Assembly: GCA_018268835.1 (NCBI GenBank)
Contig: JAFDVU010000005.1
Span: 1-64,000, forward strand
Direction of reading: 5' to 3'
DNA: 64,000 nt
Source: Acidobacteriota bacterium
GTDB lineage: Bacteria > Acidobacteriota > Terriglobia > Bryobacterales > Bryobacteraceae
Below the pieces are notes generated by a model. The model was not told the origin of the DNA, searched no databases, and was given only the letters and a program-made list of their open reading frames with translations. Shown piece after piece: positions 15,771-24,973 of the stretch. Position numbers and translations under genes: made by a program. Positions within the stretch are counted from its first letter, which is position 1, and every line of letters begins with the position of its first letter.

Positions 15771-16226
15771 CTACACCTTCACGCCGCACATCTCGGCGAA
15801 CCGCTCCTCGGTCGCCTTCACCCGCCCGGCCACCACGTTCAGCACCCGGTGCAGGATCGCCGCCCCCAGCGCCGGATCCTGGAAGCACCGCTGCTTCATC
15901 CGCGCCCCGTCGATTTCCAGCGCCCGCGTCTCCTCCCGCGCCCGCACCTGGAACAACGTGTCCTGACGGTCCAACAGCGAACTCCACCCGAATACGCTCC
16001 CGCCGCCCAACGACTGCACGCACACCACGTAGTGCGGCGTCCGCAACTCCACCACCACGCTGCCGGTCAGCAGCAGGTAGAAATACGTGGAGCGCTGCCC
16101 GTCCACCAGCACCACATCGTTTTCCGCGAACGTCACCTCGCGCGCCAATGACGCCAGGCACGTCACCTGTTCCTCGCTCAACCCCTGCGTGAACTCGTGT
16201 GCCTTCAGAACATCAAATAGAGCCAT
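15771..16226 (-). CDS. Cyclic nucleotide-binding domain protein without HTH
   Basis: The 151-residue protein consists almost entirely of one cNMP-binding (CRP-like) beta-barrel: VTFAENDVVLVDGQ, YFYLLLTGSVVVEL, GGGSVFGWSSLL, then RALEIDG. It ends in a short helix without the DNA-binding HTH of Crp/Fnr regulators. An ATG at 16226 follows a GGGGGG Shine-Dalgarno-like run; an upstream GTG at 16238 would place that run inside the gene. Stand-alone domains of this kind are thought to act through protein contacts. The partner is not evident; the gene is divergent from an MFS transporter. Confidence 0.82.
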   Translation of the reverse strand: MALFDVLKAHEFTQGLSEEQVTCLASLAREVTFAENDVVLVDGQRSTYFYLLLTGSVVVELRTPHYVVCVQSLGGGSVFGWSSLLDRQDTLFQVRAREETRALEIDGARMKQRCFQDPALGAAILHRVLNVVAGRVKATEERFAEMCGVKV

Positions 16227-16337
16227 ATCCCCCCACACAGGGTGAAAACACCCTCCCCGATTGCGCTAGTCTCCTCAGAAGTCGTAGAGTTTCGCCACAG
16301 CGCAGTGCGATTTCTGCAATCCGCGTGCCATGCCATC

Positions 16338-16343
16338 TACAAT
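16338..16343 (+). promoter_or_regulatory. -10 hexamer TACAAT close to the MFS start
   Basis: TACAAT lies 7 bases before the ATG at 16351, leaving room for almost no leader. No clear -35 box is seen. Confidence 0.5.
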
Positions 16344-16350
16344 CGAAACA

Positions 16351-17592
16351 ATGTCCTCTGAACGCTATCGATGGGCCGTCGTCGGCATGCTCTGGTTCGT
16401 CTGCTTCTTCAACTACGCCGACCGCCAGGCGATTTTCAGCGTCTTCCCCGTCCTGAAGACCGAAATGCACCTCTCCGACAAGGAGTTAGGCATCATTGGC
16501 TCGGCCTTTATGTGGGTCTACGCCGCCACCGCGCCGTTGGCAGGACTCGTCGCCGACCGCTTCTCCCGCAAAACGCTCATCCTCGGCGGACTCCTCTTCT
16601 GGAGCGCCGTCACCCTGGCGACCGCCTACTGTACCCAGTACTGGCAGTTGGTCGCCGTCCGCGCCGTCGAAGGCCTCGGCGAGTCCTTCTATTTCCCCGC
16701 CTCCATGTCGCTCATCAGCGATTACCACGGCGGCGGCACCCGCTCCCGTGCGATGTCCATCCACCAGTCCAGCGTGTACGCCGGCACCATCGCCGGTGGA
16801 TCGCTCGCCGGCTACCTCGGCCAGTATTACGGCTGGCGCTCCAGCTTCCACTTCTTCGGATGGGCCGGGATGGTGCTGGCGCTGGTCCTGATGACCATGC
16901 TCCGCGAACCTAGGCGCGGCGCCGCGGACAGGATCGCCGAACCCGTCGAAGCCCACGGCATCGCGCGCAGCATTCGCGCCGTCTTCACCCACCCGATGGC
17001 CCCGGTCCTGATGGCGGTCTTCGTGGGAGCCAACTTCGTGGCCAGCGTCTTCCTCACCTGGCTGCCGAGTTTCCTGGTGCGCAAGTTCTCCATGAACCTC
17101 TCGATGGCCGGATTCAGCAGCACGGCCTACCTGCAGATCGCCAGCGTCCTCGGCGTGCTCGCCGGCGGCTGGCTGGCCGACCGCATGGTGCGCCGCCACG
17201 CCGGCGGCCGCATGATCACCCAGGCCATCGGCCTGCTTTGCGGCGTGCCCTTCATCCTCCTGACCGGCCTCACCACCACCGTCGGTTCCGTGATCGCCGC
17301 CATGACCTGCTTCGGCCTTTTCAAGGGTCTCTACGACGCCAACATCTGGGCCTCGCTCTACGACGTGGTGCCGCCCGCGCAGCGCGCCACCGCGCTCGGC
17401 CTGATGAACTCCATCGGCTGGCTCGGCGGCGGCGCCGCTCCCGTCGCCATCGGGGCCATGAGCGACAGCTTCGGCCTCAGCCGCTCCATCGCCGCCACCA
17501 GTGTGATCTACCTGATCGTCGGCACCGCTCTCTTCGCCGCCATCCGCCGCTGGATGCGCGACGATTCCGGCCCGAAACCCGCATCCTGCTAG
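16351..17592 (+). CDS. MFS transporter
   Basis: This polytopic inner-membrane protein of about 413 residues has twelve predicted hydrophobic segments. The MFS signature loop after TM2 is visible (GLVADRFSRKTLILGG), with a second copy in the C-half (GGWLADRMVRRHAGG) and the N-terminal FFNYADRQAIFSVFP typical of the anion/sugar-acid and sialate-type permeases. I favour the ATG at 16351, 7 bases after a TACAAT -10 box, over the ATG at 16330, which precedes that box. Substrate unknown; a carboxylate or sugar acid would fit relatives. Its stop codon overlaps a TAGAAT -10-like box for the next operon. Confidence 0.88.
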   Translation: MSSERYRWAVVGMLWFVCFFNYADRQAIFSVFPVLKTEMHLSDKELGIIGSAFMWVYAATAPLAGLVADRFSRKTLILGGLLFWSAVTLATAYCTQYWQLVAVRAVEGLGESFYFPASMSLISDYHGGGTRSRAMSIHQSSVYAGTIAGGSLAGYLGQYYGWRSSFHFFGWAGMVLALVLMTMLREPRRGAADRIAEPVEAHGIARSIRAVFTHPMAPVLMAVFVGANFVASVFLTWLPSFLVRKFSMNLSMAGFSSTAYLQIASVLGVLAGGWLADRMVRRHAGGRMITQAIGLLCGVPFILLTGLTTTVGSVIAAMTCFGLFKGLYDANIWASLYDVVPPAQRATALGLMNSIGWLGGGAAPVAIGAMSDSFGLSRSIAATSVIYLIVGTALFAAIRRWMRDDSGPKPASC

Positions 17593-17616
17593 AATCACTT
17601 CGTTACCTTGGGAGAG
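17590..17616 (+). promoter_or_regulatory. Candidate promoter and RBS of the MoxR operon
   Basis: TAGAAT (17590-17595) overlaps the stop of the MFS gene and is followed by a GGGAGAG ribosome-binding site just before the ATG at 17620. Confidence 0.45.
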
Positions 17617-17619
17617 CTT

Positions 17620-18228
17620 ATGACACCGGAGACCGGGGCGGAAATCCGCTATTGTTCCCAGTGCGGCCGGCCCATGCCAATAGACGAAATGGCGCGCTTC
17701 GGCGACGCCTTGATCTGTTCCAACTGCAAGGATAGCTACGCCCAGAGACTGCGTGAAGGCGTGGCGCCCGCCGCGGCCGGCCGTTACCAGTACGCCGGCT
17801 TTTGGATTCGCGTGCTCGCCGTCATCATCGACTCCATCATCCTCGGCGTCGTCCAGTCCATCCTGCAGTTCACCGCGCTGCGTCCCATGCTCGGCACCGC
17901 GGACCTGGAGGGCAACCCCGCCGCCCTGTTCGCCGCCTTCGGCGCCATCGGCTTGCTGGGACTCGTCAGTCTGGCCATCTCCTGCGCTTACGAATCGATC
18001 TTCGTCGCGCAGATGGGCGCCACCCCCGGCAAGATGGCGCTCGGCATGCGCGTGGTCCGCCCGGACGGATCCCGCGTCGATCTCGGCCGCGCTGTCGGCC
18101 GCTACTTCGCCAAGATGCTGAGCGGGATCATCCTCTGCATCGGCTACATCATGGTCGGGTTCGACGCCGAAAAGCGCGGCCTCCACGACATGATCTGCGA
18201 TACCAGGGTCGTGCGGCAGACTAACTAA
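17620..18228 (+). CDS. Zinc-ribbon plus RDD membrane protein
   Basis: This protein of about 202 residues starts with a small zinc ribbon (YCSQCGRPMP, then LICSNCKDSY). An RDD-family membrane domain with three to four segments follows (YAGFWIRVLAVIIDSIIL, then GATPGKMALGMRVV and KRGLHDMICDTRVV). The start is the ATG at 17620 behind GGGAGAG; a TTG at 17608 in the same frame would swallow the RBS. It is first in a ten-gene run reaching 26702. RDD proteins are small membrane proteins, some linked to ion or antibiotic resistance, and no firm role is known. Confidence 0.82.
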   Translation: MTPETGAEIRYCSQCGRPMPIDEMARFGDALICSNCKDSYAQRLREGVAPAAAGRYQYAGFWIRVLAVIIDSIILGVVQSILQFTALRPMLGTADLEGNPAALFAAFGAIGLLGLVSLAISCAYESIFVAQMGATPGKMALGMRVVRPDGSRVDLGRAVGRYFAKMLSGIILCIGYIMVGFDAEKRGLHDMICDTRVVRQTN

Positions 18229-18240
18229 CCTCGGTGTAAC

Positions 18241-18819
18241 ATGCCTGTTCCCTGCGCGCGCTGCCAGATGCCGCTGAGTAAGTGGGAATTCCAGGCCGGC
18301 GGGACGGCTACCTGTCCGGCGTGCGGCGCCGCGAATACCGTGTGCGCCTTTCCCGCGATGCTCGCGGCCGCAGGCGCCGCCCGTGCCGAAGCCGCGCTCG
18401 AAGGCGAGGCCGCCTGCTTCGATCATCCGGCCAAGCGCGCCACCGCCGCCTGCTCGCAGTGCGGCCGCTACGTCTGCGCGCTCTGCGCCGTCGAACTCGG
18501 CGGCGAAGTCTGGTGCCCCAACTGCGTCGCCTCCCGCGCCGGACGCGCCCGTGCCGCCAACCTGGAAACCTCGCGCACGCTCTGGGACTCCGTCGCCTTC
18601 ACGCTGCCGCTGGCCTCGCTCGCCGTCTGGCCGGTGACCATCCTCGCGGCGCCCGCGGCCATCGCCATCGGAATCGTCAAGTGGAATCGCCCCCTCAGCC
18701 TGGTGCGCCGCACCCGCTGGCGCCTCGCCGCCGGGATCGCGCTCGGCGCGGCTGAGACCGCCGGTTGGGCCTGGGCCATCGCCTACCTCCTTGCGCTGCC
18801 GCGCGGAGGCGGAGGCTGA
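18241..18819 (+). CDS. Zinc-ribbon/B-box-like membrane protein
   Basis: The 192-residue protein carries an N-terminal zinc ribbon (CARCQMPL, then CPACGAAN) and a B-box-like cluster (CFDHPAKRATAACSQCGRYV, then CALC and CPNC). Two hydrophobic segments lie near the C-terminus (about 120-145 and 160-185). It sits 12 bases after the RDD gene and 3 bases before the next, inside the MoxR operon. It probably senses or holds zinc or anchors a complex at the membrane; the function is unknown. Confidence 0.75.
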   Translation: MPVPCARCQMPLSKWEFQAGGTATCPACGAANTVCAFPAMLAAAGAARAEAALEGEAACFDHPAKRATAACSQCGRYVCALCAVELGGEVWCPNCVASRAGRARAANLETSRTLWDSVAFTLPLASLAVWPVTILAAPAAIAIGIVKWNRPLSLVRRTRWRLAAGIALGAAETAGWAWAIAYLLALPRGGGG

Positions 18820-18822
18820 AAC

Positions 18823-19830
18823 ATGGCCGCCGAACCCATCCGCTACCGCAAACTGCCCGGCCATCGCCGCGGCATCATCAACGCCTCCAGCGTGTGGCTG
18901 GGCCCCGATCACCTGCTGCTGGTCAAGTCGCAGCGCTTCAAGGAGGAGTACAAGCGCTACTACCTGCGCGACATCCAGGCCATCGCCGTCGCCCGCGCCG
19001 GACGCTTCCATATCTCCAGCCGTGCCCTGGCCCTGGGCGCGCTCTGGTTCGCTTCCTGGGTAGTCAGCCTGACGTACCTGCGACTTACTCCCTTCGTGTG
19101 GACCGCCGGACCGCTCCTGGTCATCGCCTGGCTCTACATCTCCTTCGACCGCAGTTGCGTCTGCCGCATCTACACGGCGGTCAGCGCGGACGTCCTGCCC
19201 TCCGTCTACCGCACCTGGACCGCGCGCCGCTTCCTGCGCGCCGTGGAACCGCGCATCCGCGAAGTGCAGGGGCCCATCGACCCCGCGTGGCTCGACGTCG
19301 CCGGCCGGCGCGTCGGACCCGAATCGGCGCCCGCGCCCGGCATGCTGCCGCTCACGGACTTACCCTCCATCCTCGAACCTGCCGCCCCTGGACCCGCGGC
19401 CGCGACGCCCGCCGGCGCGGCGCGCACCGTCGCCTCCGACATCTTCCTCGCCACCCTGCTGATCGAAGCCGCGCTCGATGCCGCGGGCTTCCGCATGAAC
19501 GCGCCGGCGCTCTCCTGGCTCACCGCCGCGGCCGCCGTCGCGCAAATCGGCGCCGCCGTCTTCCTTTTCATCGATCGCAGCCGCGGGCGTCTGCGCTCGG
19601 CCGTCCACAAGGTCGCCATCGCCAGGCTCATCTGGCTGACCGTGGTCTACTACATCGGGTCGGGGCTCAACGCCATCACCCGCACCGCGATGATCCCCTT
19701 CGTCCCGGCCAACGATGTCATCCGCGCCATCGATCTCGCCGTCTCGATCGTGCTGCTTGCCACGGGCGCATCCATTGTCTGGCGCGCCGGCGAGGAGCCG
19801 CCGCCCAGCCTCCTGGGGAACGGATCATGA
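18823..19830 (+). CDS. Membrane protein with N-terminal PH-like segment
   Basis: The 335-residue protein has an N-terminal part (VWLGPDHLLLVKSQRFKEEY, then YLRDIQAIAV) that resembles the start of bacterial PH-like domains. Two membrane segments follow at about 60-105, then a soluble stretch, and then four more segments (about 200-325). GGAGG precedes the ATG. The stop overlaps the next start (ATGA), so translation is coupled. No known family was recognised with certainty; it is a conserved passenger of the MoxR operon. Confidence 0.7.
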   Translation: MAAEPIRYRKLPGHRRGIINASSVWLGPDHLLLVKSQRFKEEYKRYYLRDIQAIAVARAGRFHISSRALALGALWFASWVVSLTYLRLTPFVWTAGPLLVIAWLYISFDRSCVCRIYTAVSADVLPSVYRTWTARRFLRAVEPRIREVQGPIDPAWLDVAGRRVGPESAPAPGMLPLTDLPSILEPAAPGPAAATPAGAARTVASDIFLATLLIEAALDAAGFRMNAPALSWLTAAAAVAQIGAAVFLFIDRSRGRLRSAVHKVAIARLIWLTVVYYIGSGLNAITRTAMIPFVPANDVIRAIDLAVSIVLLATGASIVWRAGEEPPPSLLGNGS

Positions 19831-20132
19831 CCGCGCCCATCCGCCACCAGTGCTGGAACCACGACACGCGCGAAGCCGTGTGCCGCTGCCCCGGTTGCGC
19901 GCGCTCTTTCTGCCGCGAGTGCGTCACGGAACACGACGCGCGCCTGCTCTGCGCGTCCTGCCTGCGCAAGGCGCTGGAAGCGGCCGGCGCGAAACGCGGC
20001 GCGCGCGCCGTGCCTGCGGCGGTGTTGCTCACCGCGGGGCTGGCGATTTCCTGGGCGGTCTTCTTGACCCTGGCCGGAGGCGTCAGCGAACTCCTCGCGC
20101 GCATGGAGCAGGCGGCATGGCGGCCCCGCTAG
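19827..20132 (+). CDS. Small B-box zinc-finger membrane protein
   Basis: This 101-residue protein starts with a His/Cys-rich B-box-like module (CWNHDTREAVCRCPGCARSF, then CREC, EHD and CASC) and ends with one hydrophobic helix (VPAAVLLTAGLAISWAVFL). It starts in an ATGA overlap with the preceding gene and ends 16 bases inside the next. It is the third zinc-binding protein of the operon; a scaffolding or sensing role is a guess. Confidence 0.72.
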   Translation: MTAPIRHQCWNHDTREAVCRCPGCARSFCRECVTEHDARLLCASCLRKALEAAGAKRGARAVPAAVLLTAGLAISWAVFLTLAGGVSELLARMEQAAWRPR

Positions 20133-21715
20133 TGCGCCGCAAATCCGCCGGCGCCGGCGCGCTGGAACTCCTGGAGCGGGCCGTCCACCTGCTGCGCGCC
20201 GCACCCGCGGGCACACTCGCCTGGCACGGCGCCGGAAGCCTCCCGATGGCCGTCGCGGCGGCCTGGTTCTGGAGCGAGATCACCCATCCCAACGCGGCTG
20301 CCGCCCGCCTCGCCGCGGATGCGCTGCTTCTCGCGCTCCTCTTCGCCTGGCTCAACGTCTGCCGCGCGGTCTTCGCCTCGCGCCTGCGCGATCGCCTCGC
20401 CGGAACCGCATCGGCCGGCGATTGGCGCCGCGCCGCGGGCACGCAGGTGTTCCTCGGCGCCACGAAACTGATCGTGCTGCCCGTGGCGCTGGCCGCCGGA
20501 GTCCTGCTCGCGCCCGCGGTCGCCTTCTATCGCAACGCCGCGGCGCTGGCGGCAAGCGAACCCGGAATCGCGGCCCTCACCGCCCGCGCGCGCCGCTACG
20601 CGCGCTATCGCGGCAAGCAGAACTGGCAGGCGCTCGGCCTGCTGGCCTGCCTCTTTCCCCTGGTCTTCGTCAATACGCTGATCGTGCTGGCCTTCTTGCC
20701 GCAGATGGCGCGCATCCTTACCGGCTACGAGTCCGCGTACAGCCGCATGGGCGCGCACCTCGCCGAAGACCCGCTCTTCTGGATCCTGGTACTCGCCGCC
20801 GCGTGGCTGGTGTTCGATCCCTTCGTCCAGGCCGTCTACTGCCTGCGCTGCTTCGAAGCCGAATCCGCCGAAACCGGCGAGGACGTCAAAGCCGCCGTGC
20901 GCCGCCTGAATCCCCGCGCGGCCGCCGCACTCCTGCTGTTTTGCTGCGCTCTCGCCGCGCCCGCGTTGCGCGCCGAAACTGTGCCCCCGCCCGATCTGCG
21001 CCGGGCCGCGCAGCAGGCCGCGCAAGCTCCCGAATACGATTGGCGCATCCCGCCTCCGCCGCCCGGCAGGGAGGCGCCCAACTGGTTCGTCGCCGCGACC
21101 GGCCGGATCCTCACGGCCACCCGCGCGTTCTTCAATCAACTCTCCGGCGCCATCGGCCGCTTCATCCGATGGATCTTCGGACGCCCGTCGATGCTCCCCG
21201 CGCAGGATGGCGCGCCGCCCGCCGGATCGCTCCCCGCGGGACTGTGGGTGCTCATCGTGGTGGTCGCGGCCGGCGCCGCCTACGCTATCCTGCGCGCGCG
21301 CCGTCCCTCCCGCACCCGCGCGGCTTCCGCGCCCGCCGCCGTGGCCGCCACCCGCGAAGACGCCGAGGACATGGACCCGCTGCGCTTCCCCGAAGAGGCC
21401 TGGGTCGAACTCGCCGAACGCTCCATGGCCGCCGGCGACTGGCGCCTCGCCATGCGCGCCTTCTATCTCGCCAGCCTCGGCTGGCTCGGACGCCGCGAGT
21501 ACCTGCAGATCCACTCCGGAAAAACCAACCGCGAGTACACTCTCGAACTGCGCCGCCGCACCGCCGCCGCGCCCGCGGCGCGCGACCTCTTCGCGTACAA
21601 CGTGGCCGCTTTCGAACGCTGCTGGTACGGCATGCATGAGCCCGGAGCGGAAGAGGTCGAGCAGTTCCGCACCCGCGTGCGCGAGTTGCAGCGGCAACTG
21701 GAGGCGGCGGCATGA
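20117..21715 (+). CDS. DUF4129 membrane protein
   Basis: This protein of about 532 residues has several transmembrane segments in the N-terminal 280 residues and a further one near 380-400. A cytoplasmic C-terminal DUF4129 domain includes YLASLGWLGRREYLQIHSGK, TNREYTLELRRR and FERCWYG. The start is the ATG at 20117, overlapping the previous gene by 16 bases; the frame is open further upstream but only as a shadow of the earlier genes. DUF4129 genes travel with MoxR and DUF58 genes. The stop overlaps the next start (ATGA). Confidence 0.8.
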   Translation: MAAPLVRRKSAGAGALELLERAVHLLRAAPAGTLAWHGAGSLPMAVAAAWFWSEITHPNAAAARLAADALLLALLFAWLNVCRAVFASRLRDRLAGTASAGDWRRAAGTQVFLGATKLIVLPVALAAGVLLAPAVAFYRNAAALAASEPGIAALTARARRYARYRGKQNWQALGLLACLFPLVFVNTLIVLAFLPQMARILTGYESAYSRMGAHLAEDPLFWILVLAAAWLVFDPFVQAVYCLRCFEAESAETGEDVKAAVRRLNPRAAAALLLFCCALAAPALRAETVPPPDLRRAAQQAAQAPEYDWRIPPPPPGREAPNWFVAATGRILTATRAFFNQLSGAIGRFIRWIFGRPSMLPAQDGAPPAGSLPAGLWVLIVVVAAGAAYAILRARRPSRTRAASAPAAVAATREDAEDMDPLRFPEEAWVELAERSMAAGDWRLAMRAFYLASLGWLGRREYLQIHSGKTNREYTLELRRRTAAAPAARDLFAYNVAAFERCWYGMHEPGAEEVEQFRTRVRELQRQLEAAA

Positions 21716-22725
21716 AGCGCTCCTCCGTCGCGTTGCTGGCGCTTGCCGCGATCTTATCCGCCGCGGCGCTGGTCCGCCTGTCGCAGCAGGAACTCGCGGG
21801 CGGATCGGCGTACCCCGCGTACTCGTCCCTGCGCGCCGATCCGGACGGCGGCAAACTCCTCTTCGACGCGCTTTCGCGCCTGCCCGGCATCGCGGTGGAG
21901 CGCAACTTCCTGCCGCTCGACGGCCTCGAGCAACGCGGTGCCGCGATCCTGCTGCTCGGCACCGATCCCGCGGGCCTCAATTCCAGCGAAGGCGTGATCC
22001 GCGCAATCGAATCCCTCGCTAAAGCTGGTAACCGCGTCGTGATCGCGTTCCGCTACCGCGAGCAAGACGGCGAACTGCGACTGCCGCGCCTGGCGCAAGC
22101 CTGGGACGTGCAGGTGGGCACGGACAAACGCGCCGATCCCTTCTTCTTCCGCGAGTCCAAGGGCTGGACGGCGCTGGAGAGCGTGCGCGGAAAGATCCTC
22201 GTCATGGAGCGTGCGTTTGGCGCCGGCGCCATCCTGCTGGCGGCGGAGAGCGACCCCTTCGCCAACGATTCGGTGCTCGCCGGACGCGAAACCGCCTCGG
22301 TCAGCCACGCGATCGGCGACTACCGCCGCGTGGTGTTTGACGAATCGCACCTGGGCATCGAAGAATCCGGCAGCGTGGTGGGTCTGGCGCGCCGCTTTCA
22401 TCTCATGGGCTTCGCCGCTGGACTCGCACTGTGCGCGCTCCTGTTTCTCTGGAAGAACCTGCCCGCCTTCCCGCCGCCCGCTCCGGCGCGCGCCGCCGCG
22501 CGTTCCGGCATGACGGCGCAGGCCGGCCTCACCACGCTCCTGCGCCGCCACATCCCGCCCGGCGATCTCGCCGCGACCTGCTGGCACGCGTGGCTCGAGA
22601 CCAATCGCAACACGGTGACGCCGGGACACGCCGCGCGCGCCGCCGAGATCCTCCGGCAACCGGCGGCGCCGGCCGAAACCTTATCGCGCCTCGCAGCCCT
22701 GCTGCGTTCGAAAGGAGAGCTTTGA
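21712..22725 (+). CDS. DUF4350 domain protein
   Basis: The 337-residue protein has an N-terminal membrane anchor (SSVALLALAAILSAAALV). A Rossmann-like extracytoplasmic domain follows (SAYPAYSSLRADPDGGKLLF, then ERNFLPLD and GAAILLLGTD), then VVFDESHLG, a second membrane segment (about 228-248) and a cytoplasmic tail. This matches DUF4350, a constant member of MoxR/DUF58 clusters. It starts in an ATGA overlap and its stop overlaps a TTG start of the MoxR gene. No enzymatic role is known. Confidence 0.8.
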   Translation: MKRSSVALLALAAILSAAALVRLSQQELAGGSAYPAYSSLRADPDGGKLLFDALSRLPGIAVERNFLPLDGLEQRGAAILLLGTDPAGLNSSEGVIRAIESLAKAGNRVVIAFRYREQDGELRLPRLAQAWDVQVGTDKRADPFFFRESKGWTALESVRGKILVMERAFGAGAILLAAESDPFANDSVLAGRETASVSHAIGDYRRVVFDESHLGIEESGSVVGLARRFHLMGFAAGLALCALLFLWKNLPAFPPPAPARAAARSGMTAQAGLTTLLRRHIPPGDLAATCWHAWLETNRNTVTPGHAARAAEILRQPAAPAETLSRLAALLRSKGEL

Positions 22726-23681
22726 CCCTCGATCGATTTCAAGCCGTCACGGAGAACGTCACCCGCGAATTGCGCAAGGTGATCATCGGGCAGGACGATG
22801 CGCTGCGCTACTCCCTCGTCGTCGTGCTCTGCAATCAGCACGCGCTCGTCGAAGGTGTTCCGGGACTGGGCAAGACCTTGCTCGTCCGAACCCTCGCCGC
22901 CTGCCTCGGCTGCGAGTTCAAGCGCATTCAGTTCACCCCGGACCTCATGCCCGCGGATATCACCGGGACCAACGTCTTCAATCTGGCGCGCAACGAGTTT
23001 TCGCTGGTGCGCGGGCCGCTGTTCACCACCTTCCTGCTGGCCGATGAAATCAACCGCGCCCCCGCCAAGACGCAATCCGCGCTGCTCGAAGCCATGCAGG
23101 AGCGCACCGTCACCATCGATCGCGAAAGCTACCGCCTGCCCGCCGACTTCACCGTCTTCGCCACGCAGAACCCCATCGAAAGCGAAGGCACTTATCCGCT
23201 GCCTGAGGCGCAGAAGGACCGCTTTCTGCTCAAGGTCAACATGACCTGGCCCGGGGAAGGCGAGGAACTTTCGCTGGCGCAGCGCAGCCTCAACGGGCAG
23301 GCGCCCGAAGCCGTTCTGTTGCGCGGCGAAGTGCAGCCGTGCCTCGGCGAGCAGACCCTGGCCGACATGCGCGCCGCGCTGGAAACGGTTCGCGTGACCG
23401 ATGAACTCGCCGTGTACGCCGTGAAGGTGGTCCGCCGCACCCGCGCCGACGATGCGATTCTGGTGGGCGCCGGTCCGCGCGCCACGCAATCGCTGCTGCG
23501 CGCGGCGCGCGCCTGGGCCGCGATCTCCGGCCGCGATTTCGTCAGCCCCGATGACGTGCGCGCCGTGGCCGCCCCTGTGCTCGAGCATCGTCTGATCCTG
23601 CGTCCGGAATCCGAACTGGAAGGCGTCCGCGCCGGCGAAGTGCTCGACCGCATCCTGCACGAGGTGGCGGTGCCGCGGTGA
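22722..23681 (+). CDS. MoxR-type AAA+ ATPase
   Basis: The cytoplasmic ATPase of 319 residues has Walker A GVPGLGKT at 45-52, Walker B LLADEINRAP, sensor FATQNPIESEGTYPLPEAQ with the arginine motif KDRF, and the C-terminal lid. I place the start at the TTG at 22722. It has AAGGAGAG just upstream, overlaps the stop of the DUF4350 gene (TTGA), and gives the exact MoxR length. MoxR ATPases act as chaperones that remodel or insert metal into partner proteins, usually VWA or DUF58 proteins; the DUF58 gene is next. Confidence 0.92.
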   Translation: MTLDRFQAVTENVTRELRKVIIGQDDALRYSLVVVLCNQHALVEGVPGLGKTLLVRTLAACLGCEFKRIQFTPDLMPADITGTNVFNLARNEFSLVRGPLFTTFLLADEINRAPAKTQSALLEAMQERTVTIDRESYRLPADFTVFATQNPIESEGTYPLPEAQKDRFLLKVNMTWPGEGEELSLAQRSLNGQAPEAVLLRGEVQPCLGEQTLADMRAALETVRVTDELAVYAVKVVRRTRADDAILVGAGPRATQSLLRAARAWAAISGRDFVSPDDVRAVAAPVLEHRLILRPESELEGVRAGEVLDRILHEVAVPR

Positions 23682-24973
23682 TCGTTCCCTCCAACCGGTT
23701 GCTCGTCAGCGCTGCCGCGATCGTGCTGCCCGCGGCGGCGCTGGCCGGGTATGCGCCCGCGCTGGCCCCCGCGGCATGGGGCGCCATCGCCGTGTGGACC
23801 CTCGCGGCGGGTGTGGATGCATGGCGCGGCACTCGCCGCCTTCGCGCGCTCTCGGCCTCCGCGCCCGCGGAGTTGCGCATGACCCGCGACGTGGCCGCGC
23901 CCGTCACATTCGCGCTCGATAACCTGTCCGGCGCCGCCCTGCCCCTGCGGTTGGCGCCGGTGGTGCCCGAGACGTTCGAGAGCGACCGTCCCGTGGTCGA
24001 GGTCACCGCGCCCGCCGGCGCGTCGCGGGTCGAGTGGACCTGCCGCGGCGGCACGCGCGGCGATCGCATCCTGCGCGAAGTCTGGCTGGAGACGTGCTCG
24101 CCGTTCGCATTGTGGCAGGCGCGCGCCGCGCGCCAGCTCGATTGCACCCTGCGCGTGTATCCCAACCTGCGCGACCGCGCCACCTCCGCGCTCTTCCTCC
24201 GCGCCATGGACCCCGGGACCCGCCTCCGCCGCCAGCGCGGCAAGGGCAAGGAGTTCGAAAATCTCCGCCACTACCTTCCCGGGGACAGCTTCGAAGACGT
24301 CCATTGGAAGGCCACCGCGCGCCGCGCCTTCCCCATGGTGAAGCAGTACAGCATCGAACACGCGCAGGAGGTTTACGCCGTGATCGATGCCTCCCGCCTG
24401 TCCGCGCGCGCCGGCATCCTGGACCGCTACGTGGATGCCGCCCTGCACCTGGCGCTGATTGCGGAGCGGCAGCACGACCGCTTCGGGCTGGTCACCTTCG
24501 CCGACCGCACCGGCAGCCTGGTGCGCGCGCGCGGCGGCAGCGAGCAGTTCCGCGTCTGCCGCGAGGCCATCTACCGGCTGCAGCCGCGCCGCGTGAGTCC
24601 GGACTTCCGCGAAGTCTTTACCACCCTGCAAACCAGCCTGCGCCGCCGCGCGCTGCTGGTCTTCTTTACGTCGCTCGACGACGCCCTGCTGGCCGAAACC
24701 TTCGAACGCGATGTCGCGCTCCTCGCGCGGCGGCACCTCGTGCTGGTCCACGTGATGCCGGGTCCGGAAGCGCGTCCCCTGTTCGAGCGCCTGCCCGCCG
24801 ATACCGAAGCCGTATGGTCCGCGTTATCCGGGCAACTGGCGTGGAACCGGATGCGGCGCCTGCAAATCGCGCTGCAGAATCGTGGCGTGCGGTTGTCCTT
24901 CGTGGACGCGGACCGCATCAAGACGCAGGTGGCCAACGCGTACCTGGAAGTGAAGCGGAGGCAGGCGCTGTGA
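23678..24973 (+). CDS. DUF58 (VWA-like) protein
   Basis: The 431-residue protein has two N-terminal membrane helices, a beta-rich middle, and the DUF58 signature RRQRGKGKEFENLRHYLPGD, followed by DVHWKATARR. A von Willebrand A-like fold then follows (VYAVIDASRLS, then LVFFTSLDD). The start is a GTG that overlaps the MoxR stop (GTGA). DUF58 proteins are the usual partners of MoxR ATPases and are thought to work at the cell envelope. Confidence 0.88.
   Translation: MIVPSNRLLVSAAAIVLPAAALAGYAPALAPAAWGAIAVWTLAAGVDAWRGTRRLRALSASAPAELRMTRDVAAPVTFALDNLSGAALPLRLAPVVPETFESDRPVVEVTAPAGASRVEWTCRGGTRGDRILREVWLETCSPFALWQARAARQLDCTLRVYPNLRDRATSALFLRAMDPGTRLRRQRGKGKEFENLRHYLPGDSFEDVHWKATARRAFPMVKQYSIEHAQEVYAVIDASRLSARAGILDRYVDAALHLALIAERQHDRFGLVTFADRTGSLVRARGGSEQFRVCREAIYRLQPRRVSPDFREVFTTLQTSLRRRALLVFFTSLDDALLAETFERDVALLARRHLVLVHVMPGPEARPLFERLPADTEAVWSALSGQLAWNRMRRLQIALQNRGVRLSFVDADRIKTQVANAYLEVKRRQAL

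Noticed and set aside
16486-19011. Long minus-strand open frame of 841 codons opposite the MFS and RDD genes
   Set aside because: It is a shadow of high-GC coding on the plus strand, with Gly/His/Glu-rich low-complexity translation and no recognisable domain.
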